A DNA stretch of 53,075 bases from Lachnospiraceae bacterium (GTDB lineage: Bacteria > Bacillota > Clostridia > Lachnospirales > Lachnospiraceae), in NCBI GenBank assembly GCA_017962105.1, contig JAGCVY010000049.1, forward strand, positions 1 through 53,075, in the 5' to 3' direction. Below, one piece after another: positions 42,223 through 49,012 of the stretch. Position 1 is the first letter of the stretch; each line of letters starts with the position of its first letter. Made by a program: the position numbers and the translations under genes. Below the pieces are notes generated by a model that saw nothing but the letters and a program-made list of their open reading frames with translations, made no database searches and had not been told where the DNA came from.

Positions 42223-45200
42223 TCAATGAGTATCTGTACTGTTTGACAGATCCTTACGGTTCGTCATGACCCTGTAGCTTATCCGGTCGCTCAGTCTGAC
42301 GGTTGCGGTATCACCGGACCGTTCACCCTTCGCCCCATACGTGTAGGTATGCTCCTCGGAGTAGTTGGCTGTCATCTTCTTCGAAATGTAATCGATCTTC
42401 TCCGCAGCGATCCGGTTGTTTTCATCGTAGGTGTAGGTACAGGTATAAGCAGAATCGGAACCGATGTAACGATCCATAAAGAGCTCGGTGAGAACACGGC
42501 CCTCCGCATCGTAGGAATACGACTGCGTATAAAGCTCTTTATCCCCCGTGGTGTCATAGGATGTGTATGTCATCAACCGATCGTCCTTGTATTCTTTGTT
42601 CTCCGACACACTGCTCCAGGTCCACTGACCTCCTTCAACGGTAACCGTGCCTTCCTTCATCACATTGTCGGTATCCCACAGGGAGCTCTCAAAAATATAC
42701 GGAACTACCGTTTCTCCGCGGAGTATTTTCCAATCGGCTTCGCTCGGACGGAGAACCCGGGCATGCTTCCACGTTCTTCCGGTATCCTCCGTACACAAGA
42801 CGGTTCCGTCCTCTTTGTAGGTGAAGGTGTACGTCCCGCGCGGAATCTCCCATGTGTCCGTCCCGGTCTGGTCGATTGAGACGCTCAAAAGGCGGTTTTT
42901 ATCGTCAAACTTGTAGGAGTAGACATTCTTGTATTTTCCGGTGATCCGGCCTGCCTGAGAATCGTACCGTCCGCCCAATTCCTCCGCAAGCCTGCCGTTT
43001 TTGTCGTATGTATATTCACACTGGTCCCAGAGCATCCCGCTGGTGGAATATCTCGCTTTCGTCAGAAGTCTTCCCGCATCATCGTAAGCGTAAGTGTAAA
43101 TACTTTCCTTATCCTGCTCGTATACGATGTTTCCCTTGTCATCGTACTTCCGATAGTCAACGGTGAAGTCTGCCTTGCCGGGCGTTACGTAAACCGAGCC
43201 GTAAGTACCGTGGATCGAACGGGCGACTTCACGGTACGTGCCGTCCTCATTGCGGAGATAATATTCCGTCTTCCGGTAGTTTCCGTTCTCATCCAGGAAG
43301 CTTCTCCGGTAATTGTAGGTCGTCTGATCGCACCGCAGATCCCACGGCACATCATGGTCCAAAAGCTCCCGGTGATAATAATCCAGCGCGAAGCGGAAAT
43401 CTTCCAGATACAGATCCTCGCGGACTTCCTCCTCGACAGTACGGTAAGAAGCCTCCTCCGCTTCGGCAAGCGCCAGTTTGAAGTATTCGCTGTCAGTGTG
43501 CTCAACAGTGATGACTGCCGGAGCCGTGGTCCGGAATTCATCCGTGACTTCGTAAAATGTGTCGTCCGCCTCGAAGCGGTCCTCCTCCAGCGAAAGCTCC
43601 GCTCCCTTGTACATCATCTTGATCGTGTAGTAATGGAAGAACGATTCGGCGTATGTGTTTACGGTAAAGACAATCGACACATCATCCCCCAGGGATACGC
43701 TGTCGGAAAATGTTACCTCAATATCCCCGTCGTCGTTCTTCTTCGTCCTGATCGATCCCTTGGGGATTACCGTGTACTGCAGATCCGCCGGGTCTTCAAG
43801 CGTTTCCAGACGCTTTAAGTTTTCAGCGAGATCCGACAGGCGATACCCAAACAGGATGTTGTCCTTCTTCGAGAAGATCACCTTTCCATCCGGTCTTATA
43901 AATTTCTGATCGCCGGGAACGACGTGCCAGTCTGTCGCCTCACCCCAGGAATTCTCCTCGTAAAGGATTGCCTTTCCTTTTCCGTCAAAATAGGCAATGT
44001 TATAAAACGATTTGTCGGAGTAGGAATAGTTCTCCGGCGAAATCCAGTTGCTCACGCAGGTCACCGTTGTCACCGGATCGCCGTGGAGGACAGAGCGCGT
44101 GACATTGATCTCCTCATCATATTGGCAATCCGCCTTCGCATCGTAGCTGTCGCCTTCGTTCCAACGGTCTCTCTGAACGAACATGGTTCCGACTAACATG
44201 TCGCTTCCGTTCGTAAACCGGAAACAGAACTGCACACTGTAGGAGAACAGGATGCTGTTATCCTCCGACTCCGCATATCCGATGGCAGCATGTTCCGTCA
44301 CCACCAGCTCGCCGAAATTCTCAAAAGGGATCGTCTCCAGCAGTTTCTCCCGAACAAGGATGTTGTCCTTGAAAGCTGCCTGCAGCTCCTTCTTGTATAC
44401 CAGGGCGCTGTTCTCAAATGTTTCCTTGTGCTCCGCCGCATAGCGCTCGCTTTGGAACTCCGCATACGGGCGATTATCCTTGTCCTTCGCAGTCAAATGA
44501 AGGATCGCAAGCTGTTCAAAAACCTCATCCCGATCACTCCAATACTCCTCCGTGTAAAGCGTATTGAGATTATAGCCGTATGTATTTTCCTTCTGCGAAA
44601 AAACGGGGGCATAAACATCCACGGAATCCATCCCGTCGAAGTGCCAGGAAGCAATCGGATAGTCATCCGTGACGCCGGATCTCCACACCTCTCCCCAGAT
44701 CTTCAGGCCCTCCCCGAGATCATAGGTGTCCTTGTAGGCGTCACTCTGGTAAGCGTCGTCGTGGGTGACTTTTTCTTCAAACCCGGGAACCGGATAAACC
44801 TTTCCGTCGGCGTCAAAAATTTTGAACGATTTCCGGATGTCCTCCATCGTCGTTTTGAGGAACACGTCTTTCTCTCCCTCGGAATACAGAACGGTTCCAT
44901 CCGCCGCCTGGATCACGACGTTTCTCACAATCTCAGATTCGCCGTACGGGATCGACTTCTTCGATGAATACAGGACCGTTTTGCCGGACGGCGCGACATA
45001 GGCGGTGACTGTGTTATCTTTCACATTTGAAAGAACCCGGTCGGCATCGCTCTCACCCATCGGAGTCTGCGCTCTCATTCTGACTTCGGTGTATACCGGA
45101 GTAATCTTCATGGGTTCATTGTTATCCGGGAACTCATACGTGCAGCGGACGTGGAAATCCACCGTTACCGGCACTGTCTCCGCCGTCTTGTTAATTGGTT

Positions 45201-45942
45201 TTTGCTCGCTGCAGATAACGCCGTGGATCTCACCTCCGTCACTGAATAGGAAATCGACCTGATAGGTAAACACCATCGGAAGATCCGGATCGTTCTTACC
45301 ATCCCCGTTCAGTGTGGGAGCGCAGTACACCGCATGTTCATACACGTTGATGTACGCATTTTCCTGCTGCCAGCTGTCTCCGACTTCAATCTTTTCAAGG
45401 AGTTTCTCAAACACCACCGGCTTTCCCTGATACCGGGCAGCCAGCTCCTTGCAAAGCTCCTCCGAACGGCTCTTGCTGCTCTCCTGCATCCGTTCCGCAT
45501 ATGCCAGGGAGTCGAACATCGCAACCTCACCGTTCTTATCGATGTAGCGGACCAACAGATTGGACACCGTGCCGCGCTCTGCGCCGGCGACAGGATCGCT
45601 CCGCAGCACATCATAAGTATTTTCCGCTGCCTTGCTGTCCGGCATGACCATCGGCGTAAGTACCGCGGTCTCCGGCATCGTCAATGCACCGGTCGGCGTA
45701 ACCGTTCCGCTGGGCTCCGCCGTCACCGAAAGCGTCGGCTCTGCGCTCACGGATGGTGTCACGGACGGCTCCTCTCCCGTAGGAGTAGGATTCTCCGTAC
45801 CCGGAGTCACCTCCTTCGTCACCTCCGCTGTCGGAGTAAGACCGGCCTCCCCGCTGCCGCCCTTCTCACACGCACAGGCCATAACCATAACTGTTGCCAA
45901 CAACCCACATAAAATCCTGCTCCGCATCTTCCCCGTCTCCAT
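42223..45942 (-). CDS. Very large lipoprotein with C-terminal YD (RHS-like) repeats
   Basis: About 1239 residues. A lipoprotein signal (RSRILCGLLATVMVMACAC) is followed by a Thr/Pro/Glu/Val-rich linker of about 70. The middle 850 residues are unrecognised and repetitive in style, with two copies of an 'E..AYI.VYE(H)AV / EHAAIGYAESEDNSILFSYSVQF' type block. From about residue 980 there are repeats such as YTYDKNGRLAEELGGRYDSQ, YSYDAEGRVLTELFMDRYIG and YTYDENNRIAAEKIDYISK, as in YD/RHS proteins that wrap into a beta-shell. No toxin tip, self-cleaving DPxG core or immunity gene is seen. AAGGAG is nine bases from the ATG at 45942; the frame itself reaches 45987. Surface-exposed, function unknown. 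Confidence 0.75.
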   Translation of the reverse strand: METGKMRSRILCGLLATVMVMACACEKGGSGEAGLTPTAEVTKEVTPGTENPTPTGEEPSVTPSVSAEPTLSVTAEPSGTVTPTGALTMPETAVLTPMVMPDSKAAENTYDVLRSDPVAGAERGTVSNLLVRYIDKNGEVAMFDSLAYAERMQESSKSRSEELCKELAARYQGKPVVFEKLLEKIEVGDSWQQENAYINVYEHAVYCAPTLNGDGKNDPDLPMVFTYQVDFLFSDGGEIHGVICSEQKPINKTAETVPVTVDFHVRCTYEFPDNNEPMKITPVYTEVRMRAQTPMGESDADRVLSNVKDNTVTAYVAPSGKTVLYSSKKSIPYGESEIVRNVVIQAADGTVLYSEGEKDVFLKTTMEDIRKSFKIFDADGKVYPVPGFEEKVTHDDAYQSDAYKDTYDLGEGLKIWGEVWRSGVTDDYPIASWHFDGMDSVDVYAPVFSQKENTYGYNLNTLYTEEYWSDRDEVFEQLAILHLTAKDKDNRPYAEFQSERYAAEHKETFENSALVYKKELQAAFKDNILVREKLLETIPFENFGELVVTEHAAIGYAESEDNSILFSYSVQFCFRFTNGSDMLVGTMFVQRDRWNEGDSYDAKADCQYDEEINVTRSVLHGDPVTTVTCVSNWISPENYSYSDKSFYNIAYFDGKGKAILYEENSWGEATDWHVVPGDQKFIRPDGKVIFSKKDNILFGYRLSDLAENLKRLETLEDPADLQYTVIPKGSIRTKKNDDGDIEVTFSDSVSLGDDVSIVFTVNTYAESFFHYYTIKMMYKGAELSLEEDRFEADDTFYEVTDEFRTTAPAVITVEHTDSEYFKLALAEAEEASYRTVEEEVREDLYLEDFRFALDYYHRELLDHDVPWDLRCDQTTYNYRRSFLDENGNYRKTEYYLRNEDGTYREVARSIHGTYGSVYVTPGKADFTVDYRKYDDKGNIVYEQDKESIYTYAYDDAGRLLTKARYSTSGMLWDQCEYTYDKNGRLAEELGGRYDSQAGRITGKYKNVYSYKFDDKNRLLSVSIDQTGTDTWEIPRGTYTFTYKEDGTVLCTEDTGRTWKHARVLRPSEADWKILRGETVVPYIFESSLWDTDNVMKEGTVTVEGGQWTWSSVSENKEYKDDRLMTYTSYDTTGDKELYTQSYSYDAEGRVLTELFMDRYIGSDSAYTCTYTYDENNRIAAEKIDYISKKMTANYSEEHTYTYGAKGERSGDTATVRLSDRISYRVMTNRKDLSNSTDTH

Positions 45943-46004
45943 CTCTGTCCACTCCTTCGATTCGCGTTTTGGCATGGCGGAACACATCCGCCGAACTTGT
46001 CATT

Positions 46005-46032
46005 ATCATATCGCAAAGATGTTACAAATCAA
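46005..46032 (-). promoter_or_regulatory. Promoter of the YD-repeat lipoprotein gene
   Basis: On the minus strand TTGATT (46027-46032), 16 bases, TATGAT (46005-46010), about 60 bases before the ATG. The upstream DNA is AT-rich and contains TGTAAC repeats. Confidence 0.5.
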
Positions 46033-46113
46033 GTTCACTTTCATTACAATTCTGCTACGAAACTGTTACATTATTCTTACACATAAAAGCGCCGCATCTG
46101 TACGGGCTTAGCG

Positions 46114-46143
46114 CAAAAAAAGTCCGGCACAAGCCGGACTTTC
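46114..46143 (-). terminator. Terminator of the 46156 membrane protein gene
   Basis: Nine-base perfect stem AAGTCCGGC / GCCGGACTT with a four-base loop, followed on the minus strand by a seven-T run, 12 bases past the stop. Confidence 0.92.
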
Positions 46144-46155
46144 CGTGAACATAAC

Positions 46156-46599
46156 TCATCGGAAAATATAGTACGCCAAAAACGCAATTCCGATCAAAAC
46201 GACAATCAGATAGAACGGCAGCGGGATCGACGCTTTGTCCGCGGGAATGTGCATCTGCATCACCTCGCGGTTAAAGTCGGCGCGGTAATTGATAACGCCG
46301 AGCTCCTCCAGATTCTTTTTCTTGTGGATGAGCTCCATGGTATTGTTGTACACCTGCTTCTCCCCCTCCGCGATCATCCAGCAGAGCCGGACGTCGCACG
46401 CGATCAGGGCGCCGATGGCAAGCAGCACGACAATCCACAGGATTATGTGTCCTTTCTTTCCGTCGACAAAAAGCGTGGCAACGCCTCCGAAGAGAAGCGC
46501 GCCGATAATGATCGCCTTGATCTGAGAGGACTGCTCCTTCCACCGCCGCAAGGTATCCTCCTGATGGGACAGCTCCATCTCATCCTGTAACCCGTTCAT
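46156..46599 (-). CDS. Small three-helix membrane protein of unknown function
   Basis: 147 residues with hydrophobic segments at about 27-45, 52-70 and 126-145, the first two flanking GKKGH. Between helices 2 and 3 is a charged cytoplasmic region (EGEKQVYNNTMELIHKKKNLEELGVINYRADFN). I do not recognise a family. It stands alone, with a consensus-like promoter, an unusually long leader of about 160 bases containing two hairpins, and its own terminator. Confidence 0.75.
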   Translation of the reverse strand: MNGLQDEMELSHQEDTLRRWKEQSSQIKAIIIGALLFGGVATLFVDGKKGHIILWIVVLLAIGALIACDVRLCWMIAEGEKQVYNNTMELIHKKKNLEELGVINYRADFNREVMQMHIPADKASIPLPFYLIVVLIGIAFLAYYIFR

Positions 46600-46625
46600 A
46601 CATCTCCCCTTTTTCTCCTACCAAA

Positions 46626-46660
46626 GGGAAACGCCTAATCGCGTAGATTAGGCGTTTCCC
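46626..46660 (-). promoter_or_regulatory. Large hairpin in the leader of the 46156 gene
   Basis: GGGAAACGCCTAAT and ATTAGGCGTTTCCC are perfect 14-base arms around a seven-base loop, about 27 bases upstream of the start codon and inside the predicted transcript. A smaller perfect hairpin GAACAC-CGTT-GTGTTC is at 46715-46730. No T-run follows on the minus strand, so the large one is not a standard terminator. It may be a processing, stability or attenuation element. Confidence 0.55.
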
Positions 46661-46765
46661 TATGCTGATACTTTTTTATCCACGAAGGAGCCGTCGTTGT
46701 TACCCTTGTTTGATGAACACCGTTGTGTTCGTACATGCCCCACGCACTACATATAGTACAATCCT

Positions 46766-46794
46766 ATTGTATACGCATATAAACAAAAAGTCAA
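46766..46794 (-). promoter_or_regulatory. Sigma-A promoter of the 46156 gene
   Basis: On the minus strand TTGACT (46789-46794), 17 bases, TACAAT (46766-46771). Transcription would begin near 46759, giving a leader of about 160 bases. Confidence 0.75.
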
Positions 46795-46861
46795 ACAACT
46801 CTTTCGCAAAAACGCCTTTTTTCCTAATATTTTTTTGTTTTTGTGACAGATTTTCAGTCCT

Positions 46862-47710
46862 TTACTTCAAAAAATCCCGAACTACATCTAGTGTTTTCTC
46901 CGCAACTGCCCTTCCGTGGTTGTAAACGCGCATCAATTCGTCGGGATCTGTCTCCAGATTGGCGATCGCCAAAGGCGCTTCCGGACGGATCACAAGGGCC
47001 GCTCCCGCTGCCTCGCGCTCCGCGACATACGCGGTTTCACGGTTATACATGATATGACGGTTTGCCATTGCCTCCACAGCCTTCGGATAGCGCCACAAGG
47101 AGGCGCGGATCAGAGGCATCAGGGAATTCGGTTCCTTGACGAACCCCTCCGGCTGGGTGAGGATCACAATGTTTCTCTCATACCCGCGGCTTTCCATAAA
47201 GTGAAGCGGGATCGAATCGGCGATACCGCCGTCGAGGAATTTGTATTTTCCGATCCGCACCACGCGGGAGACGATCGGCATCGAGGCCGACGCGCGAACC
47301 CAGAGCATATCCCGCTTTCCGCCGTCATACAGACGCTTGTACATCGCCTTACCGGTCTCCAGATTGGTCACGGTCGCGTAAAATTCCATCGGGTTCTCCC
47401 GGAACGCCTCCGTGTCGAAGAGATCCAGCTCCTCCGGCAGCGTCTCATAGCAGAACTTGGCACCGAAGATATCCCCGGTGAGAAGCAGCGACCGGAATCC
47501 CTTGTAGCGCCAGTCGTCGGCGTACTGCACATTGTACCGGATTCCCCGGCCGATCTGTCGCGACTTAAAGTTGCACCCGAAGGCCACACCGGCGGACACA
47601 CCGACAGCCCCGCCGAATTCGATGCCTCCCTGTTCCATCCAGACATCCAGGATGCCCATCGTGAAGAGCCCGCGCATACCGCCGCCCTCCAGCACCAAAC
47701 CATATTTCAT
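46862..47710 (-). CDS. Patatin-like phospholipase
   Basis: 282 residues. The oxyanion loop GGGMRG (about 9-14), nucleophile S39 in GVSAG, and catalytic Asp in KFLDGGIADSIPL form the Ser-Asp dyad of bacterial patatins (RssA/YjjU type), which hydrolyse acyl chains from lipids. VILTQPEGFVKEP and MIYNRETAYVAEREAAGAALVIRPEAPL are further family features. No signal peptide, so cytoplasmic. GGGGG precedes the ATG. It follows the small DUF6440-like gene by 21 bases and shares its promoter. Confidence 0.93.
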   Translation of the reverse strand: MKYGLVLEGGGMRGLFTMGILDVWMEQGGIEFGGAVGVSAGVAFGCNFKSRQIGRGIRYNVQYADDWRYKGFRSLLLTGDIFGAKFCYETLPEELDLFDTEAFRENPMEFYATVTNLETGKAMYKRLYDGGKRDMLWVRASASMPIVSRVVRIGKYKFLDGGIADSIPLHFMESRGYERNIVILTQPEGFVKEPNSLMPLIRASLWRYPKAVEAMANRHIMYNRETAYVAEREAAGAALVIRPEAPLAIANLETDPDELMRVYNHGRAVAEKTLDVVRDFLK

Positions 47711-47731
47711 CTCTCGTTCCCCCTTTTTTCG

Positions 47732-47932
47732 TTACTCCAGCGGAAAATCCTCCCTCGTGACAAGGGGCTTTCCCTGCGAATCGATCAGGGGCGTGATGCC
47801 CGCTCCGTTCGCGCTGGTCCATCCCAGATAGTTCACGCCCGTGAGCCGGTCCACGAAAACAATACGCTTTCCCTCATCGGACAGCTGTGTCCCCTCCTTG
47901 TAAACAATTTCAAACCGCTTGGGTTTTGCCAT
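47732..47932 (-). CDS. Small DUF6440-like protein
   Basis: 66 residues (MAKPKRFEIVYKEGTQ...RIVFVDRLTGVNYLGWTSANGAGITPLIDSQGKPLV). The 'ivDr.TGV.YL...g....pLiD..GKPl' pattern is that of the DUF6440 family of tiny Firmicutes proteins of unknown function. The ATG at 47932 has GAGGAAAAAAT before it; the in-frame ATG at 47968 has no ribosome site. First gene of a two-gene operon with the patatin. Confidence 0.85.
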   Translation of the reverse strand: MAKPKRFEIVYKEGTQLSDEGKRIVFVDRLTGVNYLGWTSANGAGITPLIDSQGKPLVTREDFPLE

Positions 47933-47985
47933 ATTTTTTCCTCCGCTTTCTCTTGATAGTTCCCACACACAAATGTGATTACCTG

Positions 47986-48014
47986 ATTATATCATATTAT
48001 GGCAAATATGAGAA
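47986..48014 (-). promoter_or_regulatory. Promoter of the DUF6440-patatin operon
   Basis: On the minus strand TTCTCA (48009-48014), 17 bases, TATAAT (47986-47991), with the extended -10 TG. Confidence 0.65.
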
Positions 48015-48071
48015 CCTGAGGATTTCTTAAATAAATCTAACCTGATACGCTCCTCCCGGAACGGAAAATGC

Positions 48072-48101
48072 CCGTGGCCTGCAGTCTCCCGCAAACCACG
48101 G
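48072..48101 (-). terminator. Weak terminator-like hairpin of the second MacB-like operon
   Basis: CCGTGG (48072-48077) and CCACGG (48096-48101) pair, with a second GC pair inside. On the minus strand the tail is GGGCATTTTCCG, which contains a copy of the dispersed word instead of a clean T-run. Confidence 0.4.
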
Positions 48102-48173
48102 ACTTCCCGAACAAAGGTTGCTTATTGTACTGATTCTACTTCTGTAGAATCTTCTCCATCCACACACGCTGCA

Positions 48174-48938
48174 TCAACCGGCTCTTCTTCCGCCGAGGGC
48201 CTTCTTTCCTGCAGGCTCCGCACCCACCGTGCAGCTTACGGTGTTGCCGTTCTCATCCAGTTCCTCAACCATCTCGATGCGTCCGTCGAGCACGCGCACA
48301 AGCTTCGTGCCGTAGCGGGCTGCCTCCTCGGAGTGTGTTACCTGCACGATGGTCTTGCTGTACTTCTTGTTGATCTCGCGGAAGAGCTCCATGATCCGAA
48401 GACCGGTCTTGGAATCGAGATTTCCGATGGGCTCGTCAAGGAAAATGATCTCCGGATCGAACACCAAGGCTCTCGCGATCGCCACTCTCTGCTGCTGGCC
48501 GCCGGAAAGCTCACGGGGCGTGAGTTTTCTCTTGTCGGTCATACCGATGATCTCCAGCACTTCGTCGATCTTCTTCGCATAGGACGAACGCTTGCGTCCC
48601 GCGATCATGAGAGGAAGCGCGATGTTGTCCTCCACGTTGAGGTTCGGGACCAGGTTGTAAAACTGGAACACGAAGCCTACCGTGTCGCTGCGCATATCGC
48701 ACAGAGCCTTCTCCTTCATGGTGCTCAAGTCGACATCGTGGATGCTGACGCTTCCGGATGTCGGGCGGTCAAGGCCGCCGAGGAGATAGAGAAGGGTGGA
48801 TTTGCCGCAGCCGGACGGTCCCATGATGGAGACGAACTCGCCGTCCTCGACCGTTAAGTTGATATTCTTAAGAACATGGACAGTCTCGCTGCCGTTTACA
48901 AAAGACTTGTTAAGATTCTTGATGGTAATTGCACTCAT
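48174..48938 (-). CDS. ABC transporter ATP-binding protein (MacB/LolD type), second system
   Basis: 254 residues: Walker A GPSGCGKST, Q-loop FVFQFYNLVPN, signature LSGGQQQRVAIARA, Walker B IIFLDEPIGNLDS (Ile for the usual Thr after DEP), H-loop VTHSEEA. The last 30 residues (ELDENGNTVSCTV...) are an extra tail absent from the other MacB-like ATPase. GGAGG nine bases before the ATG. It lies 74 bases after the permease gene, the reverse gene order of the system at 8986-12223. Confidence 0.93.
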   Translation of the reverse strand: MSAITIKNLNKSFVNGSETVHVLKNINLTVEDGEFVSIMGPSGCGKSTLLYLLGGLDRPTSGSVSIHDVDLSTMKEKALCDMRSDTVGFVFQFYNLVPNLNVEDNIALPLMIAGRKRSSYAKKIDEVLEIIGMTDKRKLTPRELSGGQQQRVAIARALVFDPEIIFLDEPIGNLDSKTGLRIMELFREINKKYSKTIVQVTHSEEAARYGTKLVRVLDGRIEMVEELDENGNTVSCTVGAEPAGKKALGGRRAG

Positions 48939-49012
48939 TTTTCGATTCCTCCGATTTTCTTTGTTCGTATCGTGTTATGATGATTTCTTTGTTCGTTTAT
49001 TGTTAAATTGGA

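Noticed and set aside
42223-45942. RHS polymorphic toxin
   Set aside because: Only YD-type repeats are present. There is no core DPxG cleavage motif, no variable toxin tip and no small immunity gene beside it.
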